A stretch of DNA of 64,000 bases from the NCBI GenBank assembly GCA_015179125.1, contig WHVA01000096.1:62001-126000 (forward strand), read 5' to 3'. This DNA comes from Gautieria morchelliformis. Lineage: Eukaryota > Basidiomycota > Agaricomycetes > Gomphales > Gomphaceae. The notes under the pieces were generated by a model. The model worked only from the letters and a program-made list of their open reading frames with translations. It searched no databases and was not told the origin of the DNA. Shown here piece by piece: positions 1 to 10,337 of the stretch. A program made the translations under genes and the position numbers. Every line of letters starts with the position of its first letter. Positions within the stretch are counted from its first letter, which is position 1.

Positions 1-620
1 TTACAGTCTCCCATCTGTATCACCTGGCTCCTAAAGGTGCCAAGGATCGTGGCAAAGGCAGTCTTTGCTACGTGATCCGGATGGATCCGGATCTGCTCGT
101 ATGCTTCCGACATATTGAGTTTTGTTCGATACCGACAGCGAGCCATGTCGCTGCGGATGATATCCTGATCCGGGAAGGGTGTGACGTCCTTCACCGTGTT
201 CTCGTTCTGCTGACGCAGATCGAAGACGGTTCGTAATGTACCGTTCTTCTTCGGCACACACAGCATGGGCATGGCCTGCTGCGCAACTGCCGGAATCCAC
301 CACTTTGCAGTGGTGTATCATTATATCTTAGCTGACAGTTCCTCTTGGAAGTGTTCGGGGCATTTTGGTAGTCGATACTGCATATATTTGTTGGGATCGA
401 TGAAATTGATCTCATGGTTGATCTCCCGTTGTGGCGGGAGTTCTAATGGAATTCCACTGACCAGGTCAGTGATTCGTTCCATCCATTCCTCACGGAGGTG
501 AGGAAGGTCATCATCCATTAGGATGATGGTGGTGGTTGGCTTAGAAGCCATTAGGCACTGTGTGTGTCTATTAGGTTCCACGGCGCGTGGAACCGCTTTC
601 CTCTTCCCCATCGCTTTCAC
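1..620 (-). pseudogene. Start of reverse transcriptase of G0
   Basis: Minus-strand reading from 620 gives a segment with LPHLREEWMERITDLVSG and YRLPKCPEHF, the linker just before RT in this gypsy clade. A stop or frame break lies near 321. A second frame then continues to position 1 with the fingers region (KKNGTLRTVFDLRQQNEN, then SEAYEQIRIHP). The catalytic YXDD box lies outside the window. The equivalent G3 segment is 46391-45700. The family role is copying genomic RNA into cDNA in the particle; this copy cannot do so as it stands. Confidence 0.8.
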
Positions 621-698
621 CGTTAGGTGAGAGCGCCTCTCCCTACGGTTGTAGGGTGAGTTTGAGGATGAGTCATCCTGTGACTCATCCTCCTGGCT

Positions 699-1665
699 TC
701 AATGAGCCAGGTTAGGCTTCGGTGCCTGGGTGATCCTGCTCACCCGTGGCCCCTTATCCTCGTTTGTCGATCCATCATCGTCGAATGAAACCTTGCCCAT
801 GGGGATCACTTTGTTCCCCTTGCGGATCGTCCCTGGGCTCGAGAAGTCCAGGGTTATGCCAAATCTCCTTAGGAACGGCGTCTCTAAGATCGCGTCGTAA
901 TATTTGACATTTGCCATGTCGAAATATTCGTCGTATGTTTCACGACCAAATTTGATGGTCGTGTTCGTTCCATAGTTAATCATGGAACGGCTGCCTATGC
1001 AGGCTAGCTGCAGCGTGATTGGCTGCTCCAGGGAGAATGTTTTCATCCCTGTAGCTCGCGTGAACTCAGGGGATAGCAATACCCCTTCGCTGCCGCTATC
1101 TAGCAGGCAGTGGGCTTTTATGCCATTTATTTCCCAGTACCGACAGGGTACGGTTCTCACTGCGTGGGCGCTTTGGCCGCGTCCTGTGTTTGCTTCAGTG
1201 GTGATACACCAGTTCAGCTGCCTTGTCTGGAGTGACCGACGTGCGTGCCGCCATGACCTTCGTGGCGGGTTCGTCCTCCAGCGCAAACCTGATCACGCTG
1301 GACCTGTAGGTGGTGTCCTCCACCTCTTTGTCCCATTCATAATATTGGGATGGCTCTGGATCCCACTCTTCAGTGGGCGCGTCTCCGTTGTCCAGAGTGT
1401 CGTTGGGTTGGGGATCACCCTCCCCCTCTTCATCAATTTGATGGAGAGAATTTTGACCGAGATCCGTCTCCAGATCTTCGGTCTCCTCTTCGTGCCTCGC
1501 GGCCACTGTCCTGATACCGGACTTAAGCCGGGGGCATTCTGCGCTCTTGTGGCCAGGTTGGCCGCATTCGAAGCACGTGGTGCTGCTTTGGCTGCCGCTG
1601 GGCCGATCGTTAGGTCGGCCCGAGGCTTTCACTGGTGGGGCAGGTCGCGGGGACGACCCTGACAC
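699..1665 (-). pseudogene. Zinc knuckle and aspartic protease of G0
   Basis: Two overlapping minus-strand frames make up this stretch. The upstream one (1665-1195) has the knuckle CFECGQPGHKSAEC (C-x2-C-x4-H-x4-C), used in gag proteins to bind genomic RNA, followed by an acidic linker. The downstream one (1286-699) has HCLLDSGSEGVLLSPEF, whose DSG triad is the retropepsin active site, and later DAILETPFLRRFGI, the usual second protease motif. The switch of frame between the two shows at least one indel. G3 has the same arrangement at 47172-46388 and 60660-60552. Confidence 0.82.
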
Positions 1666-3811
1666 TTAAGGCTGTTTAGCTTCAGGCGGGCGTCCACCTT
1701 GTGCTGGGCGTGGGGGCGGCGGCATTTGCACCACTCCACTTCTTGAGAAGAGGCTGGGCCTGGTCAGGCCCACTTGTGTCAACGGCTTGCTCCCTGTGAG
1801 CCGGGCAGCGCTTGGCGTTGCCGCTGCGCTCTCTGCACGGTGCATCCCCACGTTGTATTGGGATGCCTCCTCGATCATTCGGGCCATCTCGAAGAGTTGC
1901 TCTATTGAGCTGCTCTCAGCATTGTAGCCCTTTTTGAGGACTTCGTTGCGCAGTGTCTCGCGCAGCGCCAACACGAACCGTCTCCGGAACGTGTAATCAT
2001 CTGGCGGCTGTATCATACGTGCCGCGTATTTCGTGAGCTCGTTCAGCATCTCCTGAACGTTTTTCATGCCCTGCATGACTGCGTCAAATTTATTCGATGC
2101 GTGATGGTACGTCAGTGTGTGCAGGAACCTTTTTTGAAGGCCTTGCATCACAGTTTCCAGCATCAAGTTGCGGACCTGGCGATCGAAGCATTCTACGTTT
2201 CGAAGGAACCATTCCTGGGCTTCACCAGTGAGGCGAGTGCCCACGTAGCCGACCTGCATGTCTATGCTGGTTGGCCCTAGGAGGCAGTTCATTATCAGCC
2301 ATCGCAAGATGGCTGCCACGAAGATCTCAAACTCTTGGAGGTCATATCCTCCAGCGTATGGCTCGGGGTGAGCCAGTTTCACGCTGGCTTTCACTAGCAC
2401 AGACTTCTCTGGGTCTGTGTCTGCGGCGTCTGCTGACACCGGGCGGATCATCCGTGTGATCCCATCGTACGGCTCCATCGGTACAACCTCAGCCTGATCG
2501 GGGATTCCCTGGCCTTCCATTGGGGCCATGGATCGCTCGTGTGGCTGTGACGCCGCATGGGGCAGGCTGTTGTATGCCCTGATGGGCCCTGGGCCCGGAT
2601 CAGGCTCGGGATCGGGAGCATTTTGTGCTCTCAGGTCCGGGGGCGTTTTGTGCCTGGTATCCCTGGTCAGTCCCGCGTTGTGGATCTGCAGCCTGCTGTT
2701 GTAGGCTGCGCACACCTGCCATGCGTCCTGTACGGCTCGTGTGAGCTGCTCGTCAGGCAGCTGAGTGGTGTGGCTGTGGGCCACCGCTTCCTCAGCATTC
2801 TTCACTAGTAGCTTGAGGGCCCACGTATGGCGGTGTGCGGCTGTGGCCTCTTTACGCTGCCAGTGCGCAACTTCGAGCTCTCAGCTCTTGGTCGTTGTTT
2901 CAGAGTCAGGCTCTGAGGCGACCTGTTCCCTGACGATCTGTTGGATCGTCTTACGACTGTCCGTTGGGGCAGCTGGTTGCTCTTGAGGTTCATTCCTGAA
3001 CCTCACGTCCTGTTCGACCGGGACGGCTGGCAGCGGCATTCGCTGCTTGTCCCGCTCCTTTCGGCACGGGTCTTCCGCGTCGTGACCGCGTTTGTTGGCT
3101 GCGGACTGTCGCGAGCTCGGACATGTTGTGTCGCATTCCCCGTGTGGGTGGAGGGCCTTCTGGACGTCTTCCAGCATGGCTGCGTCTTGCAGCCTGATCT
3201 CTTCCGCCTGGTGGAGTTCCTTGCCGATTGCCATTAAGGCAGAGGCGGCATTGTCAAGCTGCGATGCCAGCTGATCGTGCTTGTGGTGTGTCAGCGTGCT
3301 CCGGTGCAGCGCAGCCTGCACCTGCTTGTTCAGGGCCTCTGCCGTCTCGTACTCGATGGCGTGAGCTCTCGAGCTCTTGCAACTGGAACTCAAGTATTCC
3401 GAGCCCTGACCATCATCTGGGGCTCGCCTTTTTTGCCATCATCGCTCTACTTCGTGAGTGGCGGTTCGAGTCGTGACTTTGTGCCCGTCTCGACGTTGAT
3501 GCTCGGCCGTCTGACAACGGCGAGACTTCTCTGCCCTTTCCTTTGTCTCTGGGAAGCAAGGATTGGGGGGGCGGCGCCGGCTGGTTGCCCGGCGTCGTCT
3601 CTTCCTCGGCCACGCTCGATGAGACGTGGTCGGGGTTTTCCTCGTCCTCTACTGAGGGGACGAGGGCGGTGAGATCTACAATCTCTCTGTCTTCTATCGT
3701 CCTGTTCTCTTGGTCCAGGATAGCATCAGCCGTCGTGTCGCTGGGCTGCGCCTGTGGTGTGGACTGCGAGCTTGTCGCTCGTGTCCGTCTTCGACTGTGT
3801 GGAATCATCAC
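1666..3811 (-). pseudogene. gag polyprotein of G0, broken
   Basis: Three minus-strand pieces (3811-3413, 3393-2881, 2805-1666) line up with the gag of G3. The last piece holds the conserved retrotransposon-gag core: FVAAILRWLIMN, GTRLTGEAQEWFLRNV, FRRRFVLALRETL and SSIEQLFEMARMIEEAS. The N-terminal piece is rich in Ser, Arg and acidic residues and is probably disordered. Frame breaks near 3400 and 2830 mean no complete protein is made. The start at 3811 (MMIPHSRRRTRA) matches the start inferred for G3 near 63920. Confidence 0.82.
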
Positions 3812-3850
3812 GCTCGCAGCCGACAGTAGAAGGTCTACTGGAGGGTCTCA

Positions 3851-5880
3851 ATGATGTTTAGTTGTCAACGCAGCGATCTTTTTCAAGATTGCTTCGAATT
3901 CACAATCGGTTGGTCGCATGGTGATCAACCGCAGGATAGTTCAAAAAGGTGTAAAGATGTCGATCTTAGAACCTTGTATCACAAGGGCACTGCAGAACTT
4001 GACCAAAGTGTGGTATTCTGAATGCTACATAGTGACAGGTAAGAGTAAGATGCGATGGGAACCGCTAGCCGGTTCCCACCCATAAACTATACAGTGGGTC
4101 CCTAAGGGGCCCACTGGGATTATGTAATAACTAGAGTACATGTCTGGTATCTAGGTTACTAGGTGGGTACCCGCGCTTCGCGTGGGGGTTTAGGTCAATG
4201 CATCAGTAAAGTCAAATGCATCGGTAAGGTCAAATGCATTGGGGTAAATAAAATGCATCATGTACAATATATCCTCTTCTCATGTTTCCCATGTCTGTTT
4301 TGGAACCCTTCAAGACTTTGGTGTTATTGCTAACACTTCAATCTATCAGCACGTGTCGTTTACGAGACTCAAAGAATATTAAACAATGCTGCAGCACAAC
4401 TCTGGAAATAATTTAATATTTGTACCTTGGTTGCAATCCGCGTAAAAACTAGTCCAAGTTAATATGGATGGAAGGCAATACGTTTCTTAGCAGCACTGAA
4501 CAATAAACTAAAAGACTGTAGGTTCAAGGACACTATCGGGGTCCAAGCGTATTCCAAAATATAAAGGAATGTACTTAGCAGGCGAGTTTATAAATGGACT
4601 GCCCTGATAATCTACCAGCGCACAGCAATAAAACAAGGGACGAATGAGTTTTAGAAGTGACTTGTGAAAGTCTCTAATCAGGAAAATCGACTGATCAGAT
4701 CATCTCAGGTATTGGAGTGCGAATGGCAAGACTATCAATTGACAGACTCACTCTGTAGAATTACACCCAGAGGATTAGTCCAAGTGGCTAAGCAGAAAAG
4801 TATCTACTTAACAAGGAATTAGACACTAAAGTAAGTGAATAACCCTAGCTGGGATTAGCAGCTTAGTAAGATGCAAGTCACACGAGGTCACGTGGATAGA
4901 AGATGCTGGATTGCTGAATGATGATTCAAGGAGGTCAGAATGGCCTCCTTTTATATTGTAAAATACACAGGATTACGTAAAATGGGGTTCTTCTATCTAT
5001 TAGGCGAGTGATGTCATATGTAAATATTTGCACTGCTGAAACACACCCTCGTAACTATTGCAGTGTGTTTGTGCAAAGGAATTTGAAATAGATAGCCAAT
5101 CACCTTCCCTGGCTTGCACAGCCTTTCACAGCCATACACAGCCTTGCACTGCCCTGCACAGCCCTACACAGCCGCTATGACATCAAGGGACCTATTTGGT
5201 GTCGTAGCGTTGCATTTGGAGGATTTATTCCTCCAATAGGCTTTGTTAAACCTGCACCCTAGTTTTGGCTTTGTACATCTTTGTGTGACTTTGTATGCAG
5301 CCTTGCACAGCCATGGTTGCTATGATGCAAGTCATGTGCCAGCTGGGTTTGAATTGCACAGGCTTGTGTAAGCAGTAGAGGACACAGGCTGAGTTTGAGT
5401 GAGCCAAGGTACCGGAGTTGTAGGTGCTTGAGGAGTTCACGGTTCATGGGAAACTCCGGTCGGAGTTTGAAACTGAGCGGCTGTGGCAGAGTTGTGGACC
5501 AGCGTGGGTGCATAACTCTGCCTGACAGAATAAGGAGTTTTTGAGCCAGGGAAGCCAAGTTAAATGGCGAAAAAATAAGAGGAAATTCAAGGAATATTTG
5601 AACAGAGTTCTCCCAACAATAGCCACGTATATTAGCTACTATCAGCTGGGAAAACAGGGTTTTAAAGCGATTTTAATCCTTTTTTCGTGAGGCTTTCTAT
5701 TAGCAACAGTTCCCACACAATGTCCCCTTTATATCATGTGCTCCCTGTGTGTATATCCTCAGATGATTATAAGCATTTTCACCATATGGGATGTTCATAT
5801 ATACCTATCATCTACTTCATAAAGGTCTGGGTCATATGCCTCATTATCAGCTGGGTTGCCCAAGGTGTAGGGATACCGAC
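3851..5880. other. Low-coding stretch, possible LTR remnants, no gene seen
   Basis: No reading frame here looks like a protein. Bases 3851-4190 are probably leader and LTR of G0, with boundaries unresolved. At 4194-4260 a short unit containing GTCAAATGCATCGGTAAG is repeated about three times. On the minus strand near 4950 there is a TATAAAAG box, compatible with an LTR or promoter remnant, but I found no matching LTR ends or target duplication. The small frames at 5246-5626 and 5687-5884 have no recognisable motif. Confidence 0.5.
5111..5175. repeat. Short degenerate repeat of CACAGCC-type units
   Basis: Units built on CTTGCACAGCC, TACACAGCC and CTGCACAGCC follow each other about seven times, and another such unit occurs near 5303-5312. 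The spacing is 10-11 bases with one or two mismatches per unit. This is a simple minisatellite in non-coding sequence with no visible function. Confidence 0.6.
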
Positions 5881-6480
5881 TTAAGGGCCTTGAGGAGCTT
5901 TGATAAAGTGTTTCTGTTCTGCAACCTGCACTGCGGTTCTCCTAGTGCACCCCAGTATGCGTAGAGTGTTCCCTGGTGTGTAGTGTGCATACACAGATAC
6001 GAACATGCAGACCTCCCTCTCTACATCTGTGATGGTCCTTGCAGCAACTCTAGACATGAAAGTGGTAATGGTCTTGACTGAATCATCAGGTATTATAAGA
6101 TTGCGCCTATTGTCATAATCCACAGGTTTCAAACCTTTGAGAAGGCTTTCATCTCAAAGGACAGAAAAGTGGCTCCATTCCATAGTTGATGTGCCACTTT
6201 GGGAGTCACTGCACTGTCTTGGAACCACGCAGGAATGCCATCAGGAAATCCACCATGAAAGGACTCATCAAAATAATGGAATCCATGCACACCAGACACA
6301 TGTAAAAAGTGAACAGTTTACATGTTACATTCCAGTAGCAATTGCTTGCCCTTGTGCATTGTGAAATAGATCCAATAGTGATCTTGGGGATCCTGAATTT
6401 TGACAATGTGGTTATATCGATATGCCAGCTGATCCTCCGGTGACACTCTCACAGAACCAGAAACAATACCAAAATCAGAA
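5881..6480 (-). pseudogene. Broken unknown gene
   Basis: Minus-strand reading from about 6480 gives a protein-like sequence: EDQLAYRYNHIVKIQDPQ, then a stop at CNM*TVHF (near 6317). The same frame then continues through FHGGFPDGIPAWFQDSAV to a +1 shift near 6135. From there MKPVDYDNRRNLIIPDD runs to the stop at 5881. The total is about 195 residues with one nonsense codon and one frameshift. I do not recognise the family and see no signal peptide, metal-binding cluster or nucleotide-binding motif. The steady amino-acid composition across the breaks suggests a decayed host or transposon gene. It lies just left of the minisatellite at 6512. Confidence 0.4.
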
Positions 6481-6511
6481 ATGGGGGAAGACCCAAAGTG
6501 CAGTTGGATAG

Positions 6512-6850
6512 CATGTCCTCACACGTAACGTGTCCTCACAGGTAGCATGTCCTCACAGGTAGCCTGTCCTCACAGGTAGCCTGTCCTCACAGGTAGCCTG
6601 TCCTCACAGGTAGCCTGTCCTCACAGGTAGCGTGTCCTCACACGTAACGCGTCCTCACGCGTAACGTGTCCTCACAGGTAGTGTGTCCCCAAACATAATG
6701 TGTCCCCACACGTAAGGTGTCCTCACACATAACGTGTCCTCACAGGTAGTGTGTCCTCACATGTAACGTGTCCTCACAGGTAGCGTGTCCTCACACGTAA
6801 CGTGTCTCCACACATAACGTGTTCCCACATGTAACATATCCTCACACATA
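6512..6850. repeat. 17-bp minisatellite, about 20 copies
   Basis: The unit TGTCCTCACAGGTAGCG recurs in phase about 20 times. Variants are ACGTAACG for AGGTAGCG and ACATAACG near the right end. The left copies are nearly uniform (AGGTAGCC type), while the right half mixes AGGTAG and ACGTAA units. There is no coding potential. Confidence 0.93.
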
Positions 6851-6869
6851 TCAGGGACATGTATCAGTA

Positions 6870-7180
6870 TCTATTTTGTGACATATATAAAATAGCAAAA
6901 GAAACCACATTTAAGCAGCTGTTCTTATTAATTTTAGCAAAGTCAGGATAATTCATTGATATCTATATTTTCTTTCAAAAAAAAGATAAAAAAAAACACA
7001 CTACATTAAACAGAAGTTGTTATTAACTTTAGCAAAGTCAGATAATTTATTATTGATATCCATTTGCGAAAAAATGTCAAAAAAATGTACAGAATATTTA
7101 AGTTGGCTGTTATTGAGGTTAGCAAGTTAGATTTATTGATGTCTATTTGCGAAAAAATATCAAAAAAATATACAGGACAT
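6870..7180. repeat. AT-rich tandem repeat, about three 85-100 bp units
   Basis: Three imperfect units each contain a TTAGCAAAGTCAG-like block, then ATTGATATCTAT, then a run such as GCGAAAAAATGTCAAAAAAA. Units start near 6886, 6991 and 7086. The base composition is much more AT-rich than the flanks. No gene is seen. Confidence 0.7.
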
Positions 7181-7895
7181 GGCAGCAGAACCTGGTGTCA
7201 ATTTACAGCCAAAGGCAGAGAAGCCCAGAGACACCCAGAGACACACACAAAGACACCCAGAGCCCAGCCAAAGCAATAGTAAGCCCACCAGTACAGCCAG
7301 AACACAGGAAGACAGCAGTGGGGAGTGCGGTTCTGCAGCATCACTCTCTTTATACCGAGCGAAGGGTCGTGCATGGACCACCCTCGCGTATGGTTGCGAC
7401 AAACGCGAACCGGTCACGTGACCTGCAATGCTGCTGCGCAGCGTCAATGGTCTGGTCTGGGCCAGGGGCTCACGGCTGCGCCGCTCGCTCGCGATTGGAC
7501 TGGTAAGTGGTGCTCGCTCGTGATTGCGCTGGTTAATGGCGCTGGCTCGCGATTGGTCAGCTGAATAAGCTGACAAATCATAGCGACGCCCACAACTACC
7601 CTGACCTGCACGATTCACTTTTTGATTTACAGCAGGCTCCCTACTCTCAAGAGCCTCGAACTGGTTTCCATTGAGGATGTATCGCCCAATCTGCTCATGG
7701 TAGGAGATTCATACAGTTCAATTTCTCAAGCCCAGGCACTAATGCTTCAATGGGAACATCGTCTGAAAACGGATATATGCACCATGCGCCATATCGAGGT
7801 AATTAATGTATCGGTACATCTGACAAATGGAGACTGCTTCTTGTGAGTGGAGTATGGCTCCCCTTCTCATCACACCTCTAACCTATCCCCACCAG
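7181..7895. other. No convincing gene; possible upstream remnants of the GT2 pseudogene
   Basis: 7340-7560 is GC-rich and repeats a CTCGCGATTGG-like word, a CCAAT box on the other strand, so it could be promoter-like. 7636-7807 is flanked by plausible splice sites (ACAG before, GTAATT after) and could be a degraded upstream exon of the glycosyltransferase pseudogene, but its reading frames contain stops and I could not match it to the family. Confidence 0.35.
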
Positions 7896-9040
7896 CATCG
7901 GCCCCGTTTCTCAATACCACGAAAACTCTAAGTACTACTCCACACACAAACCTGCACCAAACCATGCCGTCGACATCTGCCTCCTGCATATTACGATCCA
8001 GATGCCCGTGTACAAGGAGAGTCTGGAGCAGACTATGTGAGTGGGAATGTTCTGGAGACGGTTGTTGTAACCGAGCATGATTGAGCTGAGCTGACATGGT
8101 GTGGTACATTAGCCCGCCCTCCGTGGAGTCTTTGAAGAAAGCGATGTAGATGTATGCGCGACGGGGCGGGACATCGACAATTTTTATTAATGACGACGGG
8201 ATGCAGGTGTGTTGCTATTCATTTTGTTTTTTCTCAACTACACGCCTCGGCACACCTCCTCTGTATTCTCTCCCCAGCTCGGGCTATCATCCCAGCTTCT
8301 TCCCCCTGCCGAGCGTCTTGCGCACCAAGCCTTCTATGCTCAACACAGCACCGGCTGGGTCGCGCGCCCCAAGAACCATTCCCTGCCCAGCTGCCCAAGG
8401 CCAAGGCAGGCCCCCCGCCCCCACCCATGCACTGCGGCTTTGTGCATGCAGACTGCTTCAAGAAGGCGAGCAACATGAACTACGGCCTCACACTGAGCCT
8501 GAAGGTCGAGAAGTTCATGCTGCAGCTCATCAAGGAGCAGGAGCGGGAGCACGTGCAGAGGGCGATAGCGGCAGGGGAGAGCAGGGTGAGTGTGGCGGTG
8601 GCAGGTGCAGGTGTGGGCGCGAGCTCGAACTCGGGACGCTCGGGCGCGACCGCACTCACGACGACGACGTCGAGCAGTGCGCTGATGGCTGTGGATGTGG
8701 ATGTGGAGCTCGACATCGAGGAGTGTGCACTGCACCTGGCTGGCGGTCGATGAGACGTTTGAGGAGATAGGGCGGCGGTGGATGCCGTGGGCAGCGAACG
8801 GGCACGCCATACGTGTGGGCGAGCGTATGCTGATTGTGGACTCGGACACATTGTACCAGAGGATTGCCTCAGGGATGCAGCGTGGGAGCTGGCGGAATCC
8901 CCCCAGGTAGCGATCATTGAGCATGAGTTGGGTGCGTGCGGCTGACGGCGGGGGTTGCTAGCCGCGACTGATTCTGTTTTTCTTTTGGGTACCAGCTGTT
9001 ATGCAGGTCATCTACTTTTTCTCATGTCTTGCATTGCTCT
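7896..9040 (+). pseudogene. Fungal family-2 glycosyltransferase (GT2-like), decayed
   Basis: After a CCCCACCAG acceptor, exon 7896-8036 reads IGPVSQYHENSKYYS and then ITIQMPVYKESLEQT, the opening of the GT2 catalytic domain in large fungal membrane glycosyltransferases. Exon 8113-8206 continues in phase with PPSVESLKKAM, a TAG stop, then STIFINDDGMQ, the acidic nucleotide-sugar site. Exon 8278 onward gives AFYAQHSTGWVARPKN. A frame change near 8400 leads to FKKASNMNYGLTLSLKVEKF. Later come GERMLIVDSDT and, after another one-base shift, SPQVAIIEHE. One premature stop and at least two frameshifts make this a pseudogene. The membrane segments expected after the domain were not found before G1 begins at about 9431. 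Residue-level matches are from memory of the family; the breaks are seen directly. Confidence 0.72.
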
Positions 9041-9430
9041 CATGTCTTGCATCACCAAGAACAGATGCACACCGTTCCCAGATGTCTGTTTGCAGTCTTC
9101 CATGCTCTTTAGCACACGCTCACCCATCCTAGAGGCCCCAAGTAGCCAGCCGATCCAGGTGAGTGTTGATTGATGTCACATCATGTTCACTGACTTAGGC
9201 AGCAGGTAACTGGTGACTGCCTTTGCCTCCTTTCAGCTCCCGGCGCACTGTTGCTGTACTGAAGCAGCCTGGTATGTGGTTCATGGATCCGATCACAGTT
9301 TTTCAGTGATTTTTACCTTAGGTTTCATCGCTATTCTGCCACTCCACTGAAGCACCCTGGTATGGGTTTCACGGATTGGAAAGCGGTATTTCAGTGAGAA
9401 AGTGACCATATAATGAGTGAAAGGAAACGG
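9041..9430. other. Possible degraded 3' exons of the GT2 pseudogene; nothing firm
   Basis: The stretch has splice-like words (CAGGTGAGTG near 9160, CTTTCAG near 9237) but no open frame with recognisable motifs. A phrase around CACTGAAGCACCCTGGTATG is repeated loosely at 9265-9305 and 9346-9390, suggesting a small local duplication. Confidence 0.35.
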
Positions 9431-9447
9431 GGAGCCGAAGCTCGGGT

Positions 9448-10280
9448 TCAAGGAACCCATGGTCCAGGCTTGGCAGGGTAGGCCGAGTGGAAGTCAGTCA
9501 CGATCTCGGATGCATGGCCGAGTTCGGTTGTGAGGACCCATGACGTCTCCTCATCGGTACCTTCATAACCGGCCCAACGGACAAGGTACAGGAGGTTACA
9601 AGGTCTACGGCGTCGGTTGATCTTGGAATCAAGGATCTTGGAAATCTCGTACTTGGTCTCACCGTCAATCTCGACTGGAGGTGGCTGAGACTGAACCCGG
9701 TTTGGAGTGACGTTCGGGGTCGCGGGTTCGAGCATTGAGACATGGAAGACCAGGTGGACTGCCCAAAGGCTGTCCGGAAGCCACAATATGTAAGCTCGGG
9801 ATCCGGCCTGGCCAATGATCTCGAAGGGCCGAGGTACTTTTCAGCCAACTTCTTCGAGGGCCAGGTTGTCCAGAAGAACTGCGCTTTTACAAACGCTAAG
9901 GATCCAATTGCGAACTCGGGGGTGGGAGCACGACGCGCGTCAGCTGAGACCTGGTACCGAGATTGAGTGGATTTGATTTGCTCTTTCAAGGCAGCATGAA
10001 GCTGGTCAAGGTCAACTGCGAAGTCTCGGGCCCAAGAGGAAGCGAGGTCCTATTCAGGGTGAACTGTCAAGTTCAGGTTGTAGCCTTTGTTGGCAAAGAA
10101 CGGCGAAATGCCGGTTGTGGCGCTGGGAGCATTATTGTACGCAAACTCGGCAAGCAGGAGCAACTCGGACCAATTGTCTTGTTGGTAGTTGCAATATACC
10201 CGGAGATATTGTTCGAGAGTTTGGTTTACACGTTTGGTTTGACCATTGCCTTTGGGGTGATAACCAGAGGTAAAATGCAA
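9448..10280 (-). pseudogene. Integrase C-terminus and chromodomain of G1
   Basis: Minus-strand pieces 10280-10050, 9989-9498 and 9786-9448 follow one another with frame changes. The first has FTSGYHPKGNGQTKRVNQ and NNAPSATTGISPFF from the integrase core end. The second has VSADARRAPTPEFAIGS and FVKAQFFWTTWPSKKL from the GPY/F-like region. The third has YEISKILDSKI then NLLYLVRWAGYEGTDEETSW, a chromodomain. In chromoviruses this domain targets integration to modified histones. The closest relative in the window is G2 (56650-58620). Confidence 0.85.
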
Positions 10281-10337
10281 GTTTATGTCGAGAGCTTTGC
10301 CGAGGGAACGGAAAAAGTGGGATACGAATTCCGAACC

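Larger units (their letters stand above)
1..3850 (-). mobile_element. G0: truncated Ty3/gypsy retrotransposon, 5' part (gag to start of RT)
   Basis: Reading on the minus strand from about 3811 to 1, the pieces run gag, CCHC zinc knuckle, aspartic protease and the beginning of reverse transcriptase. The window edge cuts the rest. The frame is broken several times, so this copy is dead. It is the same family as G3 (42807-64000): gag, protease and RT pieces are closely similar, and the leader upstream of the gag start is recognisable in both (3795-3880 against 63905-64000). I could not place the 5' LTR. It should lie somewhere in 3880-4200 or further right. Confidence 0.88.

Noticed and set aside
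3851..4200. A defined 5' LTR for G0
   Set aside because: A plausible location, but no TG..CA pair, primer site or duplication could be confirmed.
6512..6850. CRISPR-like array
   Set aside because: Units are contiguous 17-mers without unique spacers, and the genome is eukaryotic.
8150..8924. Long overlapping frames on both strands at 8150-8924
   Set aside because: GC-rich shadows. Only the frames carrying GT2 motifs were kept, and those are broken.
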